Assembly: GCF_024363255.1 (NCBI RefSeq)
Contig: NZ_AP026070.1
Coordinates: 4,092,001-4,156,000, forward strand
Direction of reading: 5' to 3'
DNA: 64,000 nucleotides
Source: Shewanella sp. NFH-SH190041
Lineage (GTDB): Bacteria; Pseudomonadota; Gammaproteobacteria; Enterobacterales; Shewanellaceae
In this document: piece after piece, positions 54,446 to 64,000 of the stretch
Layout of the letters: each line of letters opens with the position of its first letter
Position numbering within the stretch: the first letter of the stretch is position 1
Made by a program: the position numbers and the translations under genes
The notes under the pieces: model-generated
Seen by the model: only the letters and a program-made list of their open reading frames with translations
Told to the model about the DNA's origin: nothing
Databases searched by the model: none

Positions 54446-56272
54446 CTATCCGCCTCGGGTTAAGAAGGCTTCGATTTCATCGAGAAATTGATTACCAAAA
54501 CGATCCAGTTTTCGCTCACCAACGCCGTTGACGGCGAGCAACTCAGCTTCTGTGGTGGGCAACATGGCAGCCATTTCAGCCAAAGTGGCATCATTAAACA
54601 CCAGATACGGCGGCACATCTTGCTCTTCCGCGATAGTGCGGCGCAATGATTTAAGCCGGGCAAATAGCTTGCGATCATAGTGCAGTGGCACCCGGGCACT
54701 ACTGCGCCGCCGAGGGGCAACCGGAATACTAATACGCGGCACCGCCAACATTAGCGCCACTTCACCTTTGAGTACTGGTCGCGCGGCAGGATTGAGCCGC
54801 ACCCGAGATCCCCGGGTAATATCTTGACTGGCCAGCCCAAGGTGGATCAGCTGCCGAGTAACACTGAGCCAATGCTCATGACTTTTCTCTTTGCCGATCC
54901 CCCAAGTGGACAATTTATCATGGCCCCGCTCCACCACGGATGCGGCTTTCGAGCCCCGCAACACCTCAATCACATGATTGATGCCAAACCCCTGATTTAG
55001 CCTGTATATACAAGAGAGCACCTTACGGGCATCTAAAGTTCCATCGTAGCGCTTAGGCGGGTCAAGGCAGATATCACAGTTACCACAGGGCTCGCTGGCG
55101 CTTTCATCAAAATAGTGCAGCAAGACTTGGCGGCGACAGGTCTGAGCTTCGGCAAACGCCGCCATGGAGTTTAATTTATGCTGTTCAACTTGCTGTTGTG
55201 GCCCGGGTTCTTGCTGCTCAATTAAATGTTTCACCCGACCAATATCTGCCGGGTCAAACAACATAAAGGCTTCAGCGTCCATTCCATCGCGCCCCGCACG
55301 GCCAGTTTCCTGATAATACGCTTCAATACTTTTGGGGATATCGTAATGCACCACAAAGCGGACATTGGATTTATTGATCCCCATACCAAAGGCCACAGTT
55401 GCCACCACAATATCCAGTTGGTCTTTTAAGAAGCGTTCCTGCACACTGGCTCGCTCATCTTGCTCCATTCCGGCATGGTATCCCTCAGCCCGATAGCCTT
55501 GCAGCCGCAACCGCTGGGCGACTTCATCCACCCGTCGCCGACTGCTGCAATAAATAATCCCGCTGGCACCGCGATGGGCATCAACAAACTGCTTCAACTG
55601 ATTGCTGGCATTGAGCTTTTCCGCCACCGTGTAACGGATATTAGGCCGATCAAAACTGGAAAGCAGAGTATAGGGATTGATCCCCAGTCGCTCACAAATG
55701 TCCTGCCGGGTGGCCTGATCGGCTGTTGCTGTCAGTGCCATCTGGGGAATATGGGGAAACGTGTGTTTTAGGCGACCAAGGGCTGCATATTCCGGCCGGA
55801 AATCATGCCCCCATTGACTGATACAGTGCGCCTCATCAATGGCAAAAAAGCTGACTTGCCAATCTTGCAGCCGCTGCAAAAAATCGCCACTGAGCAGCCG
55901 CTCCGGAGACACATACAACAGCTTTATCTCACCACAGCGCAACTGGCGATACACCTCCAGCAATTGTTCCCGAGGCAGTGCAGAGTTAATGCAGGCGGCC
56001 TGTACGCCGGTTTGCAATAAACTATCTACCTGATCTTTCATCAGCGAAATCAGTGGTGAAATCACCACGGTTAGCCCGGGTAACATCAGGGCGGGAAGCT
56101 GATAACACAGGCTTTTACCGCCGCCAGTGGGCATGATAACCATGCAATCTTCACCCCGGCAGATCCGCTCAATCACATCCCGCTGTCCCTGACGGAAACT
56201 GCGGTAACCAAACACCTGCTGCAGACAATCCAGGTAAGGATCCGATGAAGATAATTGTGTATTTTCCTGCAT
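54446..56272 (-). CDS. recQ: RecQ, ATP-dependent DNA helicase
   Basis: Read from ATG 56272 the protein has 608 residues, matching E. coli RecQ (609); an in-frame start at 56344 adds 24 residues. It shows GYRSFRQGQ, Walker A MPTGGGKS, DEAHCISQWGHDFRPEY, ATVAFGMGINKSNVRFV, the zinc-binding cysteines CRRQVLLHYFDE...CGNCDIC and a C-terminal HRDC domain. It unwinds DNA 3' to 5' in RecF-pathway recombination and replication restart. Confidence 0.97.
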   Translation of the reverse strand: MQENTQLSSSDPYLDCLQQVFGYRSFRQGQRDVIERICRGEDCMVIMPTGGGKSLCYQLPALMLPGLTVVISPLISLMKDQVDSLLQTGVQAACINSALPREQLLEVYRQLRCGEIKLLYVSPERLLSGDFLQRLQDWQVSFFAIDEAHCISQWGHDFRPEYAALGRLKHTFPHIPQMALTATADQATRQDICERLGINPYTLLSSFDRPNIRYTVAEKLNASNQLKQFVDAHRGASGIIYCSSRRRVDEVAQRLRLQGYRAEGYHAGMEQDERASVQERFLKDQLDIVVATVAFGMGINKSNVRFVVHYDIPKSIEAYYQETGRAGRDGMDAEAFMLFDPADIGRVKHLIEQQEPGPQQQVEQHKLNSMAAFAEAQTCRRQVLLHYFDESASEPCGNCDICLDPPKRYDGTLDARKVLSCIYRLNQGFGINHVIEVLRGSKAASVVERGHDKLSTWGIGKEKSHEHWLSVTRQLIHLGLASQDITRGSRVRLNPAARPVLKGEVALMLAVPRISIPVAPRRRSSARVPLHYDRKLFARLKSLRRTIAEEQDVPPYLVFNDATLAEMAAMLPTTEAELLAVNGVGERKLDRFGNQFLDEIEAFLTRGG

Positions 56273-56512
56273 GTCCGCCCTGTCAGCTCCCGGCCAAATA
56301 ATCTTGCTAGCACCTGTATGATGGCACCTGTCAAAGCCGACCATTCTATACCGAAACCCGCCGTAATTGCAGGCAGCCCCATGGGGATTTTACCGATTGC
56401 ATCGCGACAACTTGTTACACTGACTAAACGGCAATCTGGCTGACAGCCCAGATAATAGCCCGTACAATCGCCTGCCCGACATCAAGACAAACAACCGATA
56501 AAACTGACCGAT

Positions 56513-57436
56513 ATGGAACACGCTGAACAGAAAAAAGGCATAGTGCTGGCACTACTGGCTTACAGTATGTGGGGCTTTGCGCCGCTGTATTTCAAACACC
56601 TGCAACAGGTACCGGCCAGTGAAATTTTGCTGCACCGCATTATCTGGTCATTTGTCTTTATGTTGCTGCTATTGGGCTGTTTCACTGGTTTTCAGCGGGT
56701 GCGCAGTGTGCTGAGACAACCCAAACAACTGGCCATTCTGGCCGTCACCTCAGTGCTGATTGCCGGTAACTGGCTGCTATTTATCTGGGCGGTTAACAAT
56801 GATCATATGCTCGATGCCAGCCTGGGCTATTACATCAACCCACTGCTGAATGTGATGCTGGGGATGATTTTTCTCGGTGAGCGGCTGCGTAAACTGCAAT
56901 GGCTGGCTGTAGGATTAGCGGCAACCGGCGTTCTGATCCAATTAATCTCGTTTGGCTCAGTACCCGTGGTATCCATCGGCTTGGCGACCTCATTCGGTCT
57001 GTACGCCTTACTGCGTAAGAAGGTCAATGTTGACGCTCAAAGTGGCTTGGTGTTGGAAACTGCGCTACTGATGCCTTTGGCATTGGGGTATCTGCTGTTG
57101 GTGCCACAGGATGCCGGAGCCAATATGCTGACCAACAGCTGGGATATGAATCTATTATTGATGGCCGCAGGCATTGTCACCTCAGTGCCCCTGCTGTGTT
57201 TTGCCGGAGCCGCTGTGCGTATTCCGCTGACTGTGCTGGGATTTTTCCAGTATATCGGCCCCAGCATTATGTTTGTATTGGCCGTCACCTTGTACGGTGA
57301 GCCCTTTGATCTGGAAAAAAGCATCACCTTTGGCTTTATCTGGCTCGCCCTGCTCGCCTTCACGGCTGATATGATCTATCGCCGCCGGGAATCCCCCCCG
57401 AAAAAAAGCCCCAACACCGCTAAACCAAGGCTGTAA
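56513..57436 (+). CDS. rarD: RarD, EamA-superfamily transporter
   Basis: A 307-residue protein with ten membrane segments; it opens KKGIVLALLAYSMWGFAPLYFKHL and has LLHRIIWSF, both diagnostic of RarD. The family is named for chloramphenicol sensitivity, but its physiological substrate is unknown. The C-terminus is basic and proline-rich. It is divergent from recQ, and a GTGGCGGG/CCCGCCAC hairpin (about 57452-57475) follows it. Confidence 0.92.
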   Translation: MEHAEQKKGIVLALLAYSMWGFAPLYFKHLQQVPASEILLHRIIWSFVFMLLLLGCFTGFQRVRSVLRQPKQLAILAVTSVLIAGNWLLFIWAVNNDHMLDASLGYYINPLLNVMLGMIFLGERLRKLQWLAVGLAATGVLIQLISFGSVPVVSIGLATSFGLYALLRKKVNVDAQSGLVLETALLMPLALGYLLLVPQDAGANMLTNSWDMNLLLMAAGIVTSVPLLCFAGAAVRIPLTVLGFFQYIGPSIMFVLAVTLYGEPFDLEKSITFGFIWLALLAFTADMIYRRRESPPKKSPNTAKPRL

Positions 57437-57521
57437 ACAAGGGGCTGTCACGTGGCGGGTAGCATCCCCCGCCACTTATTCACCATATCTCACGGCATCA
57501 GTTCACTGCTTGCGACTGGGG

Positions 57522-58031
57522 CTACAATAGCCCCATTAATCTGTCGGCATCAGCCACACTGACAATCACCACATAACCTGCGCGGGTGGGGATCAGGACC
57601 GGCTCGACACTGCCAGTCATCATCAATGCCTTGCGACCATCTTGCAATGTAAACCACCCCAAATGCAGGCCGGGTAGCTCCATGCCATTACGGCGATACA
57701 GGGGTTTAAACTCTGGCTCAAGGGCAAAATCAAGTCGCCGCACGCCGGTTGATAAAATCTCATCCCGGGGCAACGACAGGGTATAAAAGGGGATATCTAA
57801 TTTCAGCTCACGGGTATCAAGGGTAAGCTCAGCCTGCAGTGCCGCCACCCAACTCCAGCTACCAAATACCAGCAGCGCGCCGGTCAGCGCCATGGCGACA
57901 TAATGGCCTCGCCCCGGTTCACGGCGATACTTTAACCAGAGCAACAATAACAGCAGCAGTAACAACGCAATCGCGATGCCGGTATTGGTGCTACTGTCCA
58001 ATGCCACTAAGTCAAAGATATGAGTATGCAT
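57522..58031 (-). CDS. Unrecognised membrane protein with PH-like C-terminal domain
   Basis: Read from ATG 58031 because GGGAGGG lies four bases upstream, giving 169 residues; an in-frame ATG at 58088 would add 19. Two hydrophobic segments (about residues 20-33 and 46-63) are followed by a soluble, probably beta-rich region that resembles bacterial PH-domain proteins (YTLSLPRDEILSTGVRRLDF). I do not recognise the family with confidence. The stop codon lies in a GGGGCT/AGCCCC hairpin. It sits between rarD and argA without operon links. Confidence 0.7.
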   Translation of the reverse strand: MHTHIFDLVALDSSTNTGIAIALLLLLLLLLWLKYRREPGRGHYVAMALTGALLVFGSWSWVAALQAELTLDTRELKLDIPFYTLSLPRDEILSTGVRRLDFALEPEFKPLYRRNGMELPGLHLGWFTLQDGRKALMMTGSVEPVLIPTRAGYVVIVSVADADRLMGLL

Positions 58032-58127
58032 AATCCCTCCCAAGGCGCTCGTTATGGGGATCAAGCTTAGGCCAAGCTGAGGAAACATGCGGCCTGAAAC
58101 AGCGCATATTTCAGGCCAATATCAGAC

Positions 58128-59450
58128 TTATATTAGTGTGAGAGCAAAAATTTTAGAGCGGCGTTGCAAGTTATATAACTGCTTTTTTTTCACCGGTAAG
58201 GCATCAATGTCCACCGGCTCGAACCCTTGTTCTAAAAACCAATGAATACTGCGGGTTGTCAGGGCAAATAATCTGTCATAGCCCCGCGCTTTGGCCTGAC
58301 TAATAATATTATGTAACAGTGCCTGACCACGGTCTTGATCCCGATAATCTGGATGCACTACCAAACAGGCAAATTCTCCGGCATTATCTTCCTCAAAGGG
58401 ATACAGCGCTGCACAACCAATAATCAAATTGTCACGCTCTATCACCATAAACTGCTCAATTTCCATCTCCAACTGCTCACGGGAGCGGCGCACCAACACT
58501 CCTTGCTCCTCCAGCGGCTGGATCAGCTCTAATACCCCGCCGATATCGGCAATGGTGGCACGGCGCAACTGCTCCGCGCTTTCAGTGACGATTTGAGTAC
58601 CGATACCTTCTCGCGTAAAGAGTTCTTGTAGCAGAGCACCATCTTCTTGGTAGCTGATAAGATGACAGCGGGCCACACCACGACGACATGCTTCAATGCT
58701 GCCGCTAATAAATGCTCGGGTTGCCTGACAAACAGGATGGGGAGGGCAATCAAGATACGCTTGCGCAGTGGCGGGCATTAACTCACTGATTAAGTTAGCA
58801 TCGCCATCCAGTAGGCCTTTTCGGCAGCTAAAGCCAATCATTTTATCGGCCTGTAAGCGCACGGCCACCTGAGTGGCAACCTCTTCCGCGGTGAGATTAA
58901 AACTCTCCCCAGTCACAGAGGCCGCTACCGGCCCCAACAAAACAATACAGCCTTGGTCCAACTGCTGCGTCAAACCATTAATATCAATCCGCCGTACCTT
59001 ACCCGACAGGCAATAATCCACGCCATCATCAACGCCCAATGGCTGGGCAATGACAAAATTCCCGCTGACCACATTGATCTGGGCCCCCTGCATTGGGGTA
59101 TTAGACAGGCTCATTGATAAACGAGCGGTTATATCAAACTGTAGCGCCCCGCTGATTTGATGCACTACTCGTAATGCTGACTCATCGGTAATCCGTACGC
59201 CATTATGAAACCCGACAGACAATCCCCGCCGATACAGTTCAGTATCAATCTGGGGGCGAGCCCCATGCACGAGTACCAAACGGATCCCTAGGCTATGTAA
59301 TAGGGCAACGTCATTGATAATGGCGCGATATTGCCCCTCTTCAATGGCTTCACCACCCAGCATAATGACAAAGGTTTTCCCCCGGTGCGCATTCACATAA
59401 GGTACTGAATGCCGAAAACTATCCAATAACTGTGTTGTTCCAGCTAACAC
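58128..59450 (-). CDS. argA: ArgA, N-acetylglutamate synthase
   Basis: The 440-residue two-domain enzyme has an amino-acid-kinase fold ([39 protein letters not shown]) and a C-terminal GNAT acetyltransferase domain from about residue 290 ([18 protein letters not shown]). It uses GTG 59450 as start. It makes N-acetylglutamate, the first step of arginine synthesis. A candidate ArgR box lies 55 bases upstream. Confidence 0.96.
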   Translation of the reverse strand: MLAGTTQLLDSFRHSVPYVNAHRGKTFVIMLGGEAIEEGQYRAIINDVALLHSLGIRLVLVHGARPQIDTELYRRGLSVGFHNGVRITDESALRVVHQISGALQFDITARLSMSLSNTPMQGAQINVVSGNFVIAQPLGVDDGVDYCLSGKVRRIDINGLTQQLDQGCIVLLGPVAASVTGESFNLTAEEVATQVAVRLQADKMIGFSCRKGLLDGDANLISELMPATAQAYLDCPPHPVCQATRAFISGSIEACRRGVARCHLISYQEDGALLQELFTREGIGTQIVTESAEQLRRATIADIGGVLELIQPLEEQGVLVRRSREQLEMEIEQFMVIERDNLIIGCAALYPFEEDNAGEFACLVVHPDYRDQDRGQALLHNIISQAKARGYDRLFALTTRSIHWFLEQGFEPVDIDALPVKKKQLYNLQRRSKIFALTLI

Positions 59451-59504
59451 ATGCCACCTCTCACATATCCCTAACGGCGTAAATCAGACGAATTTTGCCA
59501 TATT

Positions 59505-59522
59505 AATGCATTAAAATTCACT
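59505..59522 (-). promoter_or_regulatory. Candidate ArgR box of argA
   Basis: AGTGAATTTTAATGCATT matches the ARG-box pattern TGAAT-N4-ATTCA at all but one core base (ATGCA for ATTCA). It lies 55 bases before argA in an AT-rich promoter region. Confidence 0.6.
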
Positions 59523-59620
59523 TTTACAGCATTTATTTTCACGACATACACAAACAAAAAAACAGAATTGCAATGGGAGCAAAAGACAGAAATCAGAGGA
59601 AAGGCGCGTGATTGGCGGGT

Positions 59621-59649
59621 AAAAAAAAGCCCCTCAGAGAGGGGCTTTT
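59621..59649 (-). terminator. rpmBG terminator
   Basis: AAAAGCCCCTC and GAGAGGGGCTTTTTTTT on the minus strand form a strong stem with a T run, 36 bases after rpmG. Confidence 0.9.
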
Positions 59650-59684
59650 CAAGAAACCGTTTCCGCAGTGCGGAACGCAATCAA

Positions 59685-59858
59685 TTACTTGATCTTAGCT
59701 TCTTTGTAGATAACATGCTGACGGATCACAGGATCAAACTTTTTGATCTCCATCTTTTCTGGCATGTTACGCTTGTTCTTTTCAGTAGTGTAGAAGTGAC
59801 CAGTCTTAGCGCTTGAAACTAATTTGATCTTCTCGCGATTACCTTTAGCTTTAGCCAT
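59685..59858 (-). CDS. rpmG: 50S ribosomal protein L33
   Basis: The 57-residue protein ([20 protein letters not shown]...) has the length and sequence of L33. This copy lacks the four-cysteine zinc site, so it is the zinc-free form. It follows rpmB by six bases and is co-transcribed with it. Confidence 0.96.
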   Translation of the reverse strand: MAKAKGNREKIKLVSSAKTGHFYTTEKNKRNMPEKMEIKKFDPVIRQHVIYKEAKIK

Positions 59859-59864
59859 GATCTA

Positions 59865-60101
59865 TTACACCTTCTCGCCACGGGCACGAAGTTCAGCAAC
59901 AACAACTTCGATACCTTTCTTATCGATGATACGCATACCTTTGGTAGAAACGCGCAGCTGTACGAAACGCTTTTCAGTTTCTAACCAAAAACGGTGATTT
60001 TGCAGGTTAGGCAGAAAACGACGACGGGTCGCGTTTTTTGCGTGCGAACGGTTGTTACCAACCATAGGCTTCTTGCCAGTTACTTGGCATACTCTTGACA
60101 T
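59865..60101 (-). CDS. rpmB: 50S ribosomal protein L28
   Basis: Read from ATG 60101 ([23 protein letters not shown]), which follows a GGAG ribosome-binding site; the in-frame ATG at 60116 would add five residues overlapping that site. The 78-residue protein is standard L28 and binds the 50S subunit. A promoter and a leader hairpin lie upstream. Confidence 0.96.
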   Translation of the reverse strand: MSRVCQVTGKKPMVGNNRSHAKNATRRRFLPNLQNHRFWLETEKRFVQLRVSTKGMRIIDKKGIEVVVAELRARGEKV

Positions 60102-60144
60102 GTCAATCTTCTCCAAAAAACAATTTTAACGCTCGAGCATTAAT

Positions 60145-60173
60145 GTGCCTCGTATGGCCGTCGCCCGAGGCAC
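60145..60173 (-). promoter_or_regulatory. Hairpin in the rpmB leader
   Basis: On the minus strand GTGCCTCG and CGAGGCAC form an 8-bp perfect stem with a 13-base loop, inside the predicted 80-base leader of rpmB. It has no T tract, so it is not a terminator; a leader structure for ribosomal-protein feedback is possible. Confidence 0.5.
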
Positions 60174-60186
60174 ACGAAGGGCGCAT

Positions 60187-60215
60187 TTTATACAGGATTG
60201 CCGAGGAAAGATCAA
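60187..60215 (-). promoter_or_regulatory. rpmBG promoter
   Basis: TTGATC (60210-60215) and TATAAA (60187-60192) are 17 bases apart on the minus strand, followed by a GCGC-rich discriminator as in stringently controlled ribosomal genes. Confidence 0.75.
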
Positions 60216-60222
60216 GCGGTGG

Positions 60223-60900
60223 TTAAACAATCCACCCCCTTTCCGCAAAGGAAACAATCTCGCGATCCCCTACTACCATGTGATCCAGCAAGGATACATC
60301 TATGGTTGCTAACGCATTTTTCAATCGCTCAGTAATTCGCCGGTCAGCCTGACTTGGCTCTGCGATGCCAGACGGATGATTATGACAAACAATGACCGCC
60401 GCAGCCTGTTTTTCCAGCACCAGTGCTACCACATCACGGGGATAGACTGACGCTGAATCAATAGTGCCCCGGAATAATTCAACAAATTGAATTACCCTGT
60501 GCTGGCTGTCCAACAGCAGGATGGCAAACACCTCGTAGGGTCTGTCAGCCAGCTGCGTCATCAAATAATCCCGGGTTAAGCCGGGGTTGGTCAAAACCTG
60601 CCCTCGATGCAGGTTTTCACGGGCAATTCGGCGCGCAATTTCTGCGGCCGCCTGAAGCTGCGCGTATTTTACCGATCCCACGCCCCGAAGTCGACACACC
60701 TTAGCCCTAGAAGCACAAAACAATGATCTTAGGCCGCCAAATTCCAGCAATAGCTGGCGTCCCATGGCAACGGCGCTCTGTCCAGCTGTACCATTTCTGA
60801 GCAAAACGGCGAGTAATTCAGCATCTGATAGCTGCCCGGCCCCGCCTTGCAATAATTTTTCCCGTGGGCCTTCCCCTTCTGGCCAATGTTTTATGGTCAT
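60223..60900 (-). CDS. radC: RadC, JAB/MPN-domain protein
   Basis: This 225-residue protein has an N-terminal helix-hairpin-helix region and a C-terminal JAB1/MPN metalloprotease-like domain with HNHPSGIAEPSQAD (about residues 173-186) and LLDHMVVGD. The metal ligands are intact. The family was named for DNA repair, but that role has been withdrawn for E. coli and the function is not settled. It lies upstream of the rpmBG promoter. Confidence 0.94.
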   Translation of the reverse strand: MTIKHWPEGEGPREKLLQGGAGQLSDAELLAVLLRNGTAGQSAVAMGRQLLLEFGGLRSLFCASRAKVCRLRGVGSVKYAQLQAAAEIARRIARENLHRGQVLTNPGLTRDYLMTQLADRPYEVFAILLLDSQHRVIQFVELFRGTIDSASVYPRDVVALVLEKQAAAVIVCHNHPSGIAEPSQADRRITERLKNALATIDVSLLDHMVVGDREIVSFAERGWIV

Positions 60901-61120
60901 TTTCCCTGCCTATTTCAGCCCGATGACTTCAGCAAGTATGGTGTAAATTTATCCATTGACCGCCATGGTGGTATTTATCTGCCCATTATGAGTCATCACC
61001 TCCTCTCCTAAGATGTGCCGCAAATGGCAAAAGCGGGAAAAAACTGCCGGGGTGATATCAACAGCGCGGCGGGCTTTATGTTAAGGTTAGCGCCATTATC
61101 CCGTGCGTCGGAAAACAACC
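60901..61120. other. Divergent promoter region of radC and coaBC
   Basis: About 220 bases between divergent genes. No hexamer pair stands out enough to call a promoter, and no gene is seen. Confidence 0.4.
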
Positions 61121-62308
61121 GTGAGCCTGAAAAATAAAAACATTCTGTTGGGCATTGGCGGCGGCATTGCCGCTTATAAAAGTGCCGATTTAGTGCGCCG
61201 CTTAAAAGAGCGCGGTGCCCAAGTACGGGTAGTGATGACCCAAAGTGCCATGGAGTTTATCGCCCCGCTGACACTGCAGGCCCTCAGCGGCCACCCTGTG
61301 GCTTCAGATTTGCTTGATCCCGCCGCCGAAGCGGCAATGGGCCATATTGAACTGGCGCGTTGGGCTGATTTGTTTGTTATCGCCCCCGCAACAGCCAATA
61401 TCATTGCCCGCATGCAAGCGGGGATGGCGGATGAACTGCTGACCACCTGCGCCCTTGCAACAGCAGCCCCTGTGGTGATCTGTCCGGCCATGAACCAGCA
61501 GATGTACCAACACGCCGCAACTCAGCACAATCTGCAATCACTACAAAGCCGTGGCACCCATATTTGGGGACCAGATAGCGGCAGTCAGGCCTGTGGCGAA
61601 GTTGGCCCTGGCCGTATGCTAGAGCCGCTGGATATTGCCAAGCGCTGTGAAGGCTTTTTCGCGGAGAAACTGCTGGCGGGGCAAAAACTGTTGCTCACTG
61701 CCGGGCCAACCCGAGAAGCGATTGACCCGGTTCGTTATATTTCTAATCACAGCTCAGGTAAGATGGGCTTTGCGCTGGCGCAAAAAGCAGCAGAAATGGG
61801 AGCTGAAGTCACCCTCGTTGCGGGGCCGGTAAATTTGCCTACACCCGCAGGCGTTCGGCGGATAAATGTGCAGTCAGCACAACAGATGCTTGATGCGGTG
61901 ATGCAAGCAGTCGCAGAGCAGGATATCTTTATTGCCTGCGCTGCTGTGGCAGACTACCGTATTGCACAAGTCGCCGAGGCCAAAATTAAGAAATCAGCGG
62001 AAACCATGCAACTTGCGCTGGTACGCAATCCTGATATCTTAGCCACGGTCGCCGCGCTGCAACATAAGCCATTTACCGTAGGATTTGCCGCCGAAACCCA
62101 CGACGTTGAACACTACGCCACAGATAAACTGCAGCGTAAAAAGTTGGATATGATCGCCGCCAATGATGTTTCAATTGCCGGACAGGGATTTAATGCTGAC
62201 AGCAATGCCCTGAAAGTCATTTGGCCCAACGGCAGCCAAGATCTACCAGCCACCGATAAGCATACACTCGCCGGGCAATTGCTCGGTTTGATAGCCCAAG
62301 TCAAATAA
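61121..62308 (+). CDS. coaBC: CoaBC, phosphopantothenoylcysteine decarboxylase/synthetase
   Basis: Read from GTG 61121 ([21 protein letters not shown]), which aligns with E. coli Dfp; an in-frame GTG at 61103 adds six residues. The 395-residue bifunctional enzyme has an N-terminal FMN decarboxylase domain (CoaC, PAMNQQMY and the [18 protein letters not shown] substrate clamp) and a C-terminal synthetase domain (Coa[23 protein letters not shown]). It catalyses two successive steps of coenzyme A synthesis. dut follows by five bases. Confidence 0.96.
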   Translation: MSLKNKNILLGIGGGIAAYKSADLVRRLKERGAQVRVVMTQSAMEFIAPLTLQALSGHPVASDLLDPAAEAAMGHIELARWADLFVIAPATANIIARMQAGMADELLTTCALATAAPVVICPAMNQQMYQHAATQHNLQSLQSRGTHIWGPDSGSQACGEVGPGRMLEPLDIAKRCEGFFAEKLLAGQKLLLTAGPTREAIDPVRYISNHSSGKMGFALAQKAAEMGAEVTLVAGPVNLPTPAGVRRINVQSAQQMLDAVMQAVAEQDIFIACAAVADYRIAQVAEAKIKKSAETMQLALVRNPDILATVAALQHKPFTVGFAAETHDVEHYATDKLQRKKLDMIAANDVSIAGQGFNADSNALKVIWPNGSQDLPATDKHTLAGQLLGLIAQVK

Positions 62309-62313
62309 GCAAC

Positions 62314-62772
62314 ATGAAAACACCTATTGAACTAAAGATTCTTGACTCGCGCATTGGCGCACAATTCCCACTGCCAGCTTATGCCACACCAGGCAGTGCC
62401 GGTATGGATCTACGCGCCATGCTGGATACTACATTGACCATCGAGCCGGGTGAGACCAAATTGATCCCGACCGGTATCGCAATTCATGTTGCCGACCCAT
62501 CTTTGGCTGCAGTTATTTTGCCTCGCTCTGGTCTAGGTCATAAACACGGTATTGTTTTGGGTAACCTGGTTGGTCTGATCGACTCTGACTACCAAGGACC
62601 ACTGATGGTCTCTTGCTGGAACCGCAGCAATGAACCGTTCTCCATTGAAATCGGTGACCGTCTGGCACAGCTGATGTTCGTGCCTGTGGTACAAGCCGAG
62701 TTCAAACTGGTCGATGAATTTGATACCAGTGATCGCGGTGAAGGCGGATTCGGTCACTCAGGAACCAAATAA
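62314..62772 (+). CDS. dut: Dut, deoxyuridine 5'-triphosphatase
   Basis: The 152-residue trimeric dUTPase shows all five motifs in order: [39 protein letters not shown] and [10 protein letters not shown]. It hydrolyses dUTP to keep uracil out of DNA. The coaBC-dut pairing is as in E. coli. Confidence 0.97.
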   Translation: MKTPIELKILDSRIGAQFPLPAYATPGSAGMDLRAMLDTTLTIEPGETKLIPTGIAIHVADPSLAAVILPRSGLGHKHGIVLGNLVGLIDSDYQGPLMVSCWNRSNEPFSIEIGDRLAQLMFVPVVQAEFKLVDEFDTSDRGEGGFGHSGTK

Positions 62773-62894
62773 TCAAGCCCGGGTGCACCGCAGCGTGCCC
62801 CCTGACCGCAGCATTTTTCTGTGCGATCATCCGGGCGGTGCTCCCCGTATAACGTACGCAGGCATCAAGTTGTAATTGAGCGAAGGATACTGCA

Positions 62895-63488
62895 ATGGCC
62901 GTAAATCAAAAAATCAATCGGCGTGAACACATTCTCCAATGCCTGGCCCAAATGCTGGAAACCAATCCCGGTGAGCGCATTACGACCAAAAAACTGGCGG
63001 CCGAAGTCGGCGTGTCAGAAGCCGCGCTATACCGGCACTTTCCCAGTAAAGCCCGCATGTTTGAAGGGTTAATCGATTTTATTGAAGAATCATTACTGAC
63101 ACGGATCAACCTGATCCTCGGGGAAGAAAAAGACACCATGCGCCGCTGCCAGCTAACGCTGCAACTGCTGTTGGTGTTTGCTGAGCGCAATCCGGGGATT
63201 TCCCGGGTATTAAACGGTGATGCACTGCTGGGAGAAAACGAACGCCTGCGCAGCCGCATGAGCACGCTATTTGGCAAAATTGAAACCCAGCTTAAACAGA
63301 TCCTGCGGGAAAAGACCCTACGCGAGGGGCATGGATTTGCGCTAGATGAAGCCATTCTCGCCAATCTGCTGCTGGCCTTTGCTGAAGGCCGGATTGCCCA
63401 GTTTGTTCGCAGTGAATTCAAGTTCAAGCCAACCCAGCATTTTGATCAGCAGTGGCTGTTCATTCAGCAACAATTACTGCAAAGCTAA
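62895..63488 (+). CDS. slmA: SlmA, nucleoid occlusion factor
   Basis: The 197-residue TetR-family protein has a helix-turn-helix ([29 protein letters not shown], about residues 25-53) and the SlmA-type C-terminal domain. SlmA binds specific DNA sites and blocks FtsZ assembly over the nucleoid. Its position after dut matches E. coli and supports SlmA over other TetR regulators. A ribosome-binding site (GCGAAGGA) lies upstream. Confidence 0.95.
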   Translation: MAVNQKINRREHILQCLAQMLETNPGERITTKKLAAEVGVSEAALYRHFPSKARMFEGLIDFIEESLLTRINLILGEEKDTMRRCQLTLQLLLVFAERNPGISRVLNGDALLGENERLRSRMSTLFGKIETQLKQILREKTLREGHGFALDEAILANLLLAFAEGRIAQFVRSEFKFKPTQHFDQQWLFIQQQLLQS

Positions 63489-63500
63489 TCTACGATGCCA

Positions 63501-63530
63501 CGATGAATGCCGCACTTGCCGCATTCATCG
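63501..63530 (+). terminator. Hairpin after slmA (possible terminator)
   Basis: CGATGAATGC and GCATTCATCG form a 10-bp perfect stem 13 bases after the slmA stop. The 3' side is not T-rich, so it may be a transcript-end stabiliser rather than an intrinsic terminator. Confidence 0.45.
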
Positions 63531-63732
63531 ATTATCTCCCCCATACCCGCCATAATACTTGAGTCAGTTAATCGGTTTTTTTGTCCGTCTGACAGTATGA
63601 ATTTGCAACAAATCGCGGTATCCTGCCCCATCCTGACGCTGGCCAAGATGTACTGCAGACAAAATATTTTTGCTATATCTTTGTCTGGTAAACAAAAAAC
63701 TTGTAGCTCAGGAGTGTTAACGCGGAGGATAT

Positions 63733-64000
63733 ATGGCATTAAGTGAAGCAGCATCTTTGGTACAAGCCGCCCTGTTAGAGCGGGGACTGGAAACACCTAT
63801 GGTTCCTTGTGGGCAAAGCCCCGAAGTACGTAAAGAGCAAATAGAGCAGCATATGCGCGCTATTTTGGAACTGATGTCGCTGGATTTAACCGATGACAGC
63901 CTGATGGAAACCCCAAAACGGGTCGCCAAAATGTATGTGGATGAGATTTTCTCCGGCTTAGATTACAGCAATTTCCCCAAAATCACCGTTATCGAAAACA
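63733..64000 (+). CDS. folE: FolE, GTP cyclohydrolase I (partial, C-terminus off window)
   Basis: An ATG at 63733, after the ribosome-binding site GCGGAGGAT, opens a frame to the right edge, giving 89 complete codons. The segment [31 protein letters not shown] is the conserved N-terminal region of bacterial GTP cyclohydrolase I. The catalytic His and Cys residues lie beyond the window. The enzyme starts folate biosynthesis. Confidence 0.92.
   Translation, partial: MALSEAASLVQAALLERGLETPMVPCGQSPEVRKEQIEQHMRAILELMSLDLTDDSLMETPKRVAKMYVDEIFSGLDYSNFPKITVIEN

Overview
The window is chromosomal DNA from a gammaproteobacterium, most likely Shewanella or a close relative. The pointers are the 16S sequence, the gene order rsmI/lpoA-yraN-diaA-dolP, a dcw cluster without ddlB running on to lpxC, an M23 peptidase and secA, dciA (the ancestral helicase loader) instead of a dnaC-type gene, and the order rpmGB-radC-coaBC-dut-slmA. 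Genus is an inference from memory; no alignment was run.

Layout. 1-1460: a YgiQ-type radical SAM gene cut by the left edge. 1995-3650: a single-POTRA Omp85-like outer-membrane protein, followed by a 3' region that may hold a small RNA. 4028-4396: rnpB (minus). 4460-8932: rsmI (minus) facing lpoA-yraN-diaA-dolP (plus). 8946-10822: an EamA exporter divergent from a LysR regulator. 10890-16953: a complete rRNA operon (minus) in the order 16S, tRNA-Ile, tRNA-Ala, 23S, tRNA-Val, 5S, tRNA-Thr, 5S. 17183-38361: secA, an M23 peptidase, dciA (the only plus-strand gene here), lpxC and then, read against the coordinates, ftsZ-ftsA-ftsQ-murC-murG-ftsW-murD-mraY-murF-murE-ftsI-ftsL-rsmH-mraZ. The dcw cluster starts at a promoter carrying MraZ-type repeats.

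38910-47354 is the most accessory-looking part: glpK, then a FixJ-type response regulator divergent from a TtrS/ThsS-like sensor kinase, then a thiosulfate/polysulfide reductase operon (phsA-phsB-phsC type). Two identical palindromes lie upstream of phsA. The module is best read as anaerobic respiration of a sulfur oxyanion, probably thiosulfate, switched on by its own two-component system.

47481-48881 is a FadL-family porin. 49378-54236 is leuABCD with a leucine-rich leader peptide and attenuator. Then come recQ, rarD, an unrecognised membrane protein, argA with a candidate ArgR box, rpmG-rpmB, radC, coaBC, dut, slmA and the start of folE, which runs off the right edge.

No insertion sequence, prophage, CRISPR array or obvious pseudogene was seen. 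The best leads for new biology are the palindrome pair in front of the phs operon, the possible RNA at 3707-3960, an interrupted inverted repeat between rsmI and lpoA, and unusual regulatory structure at mraZ and rpmB.
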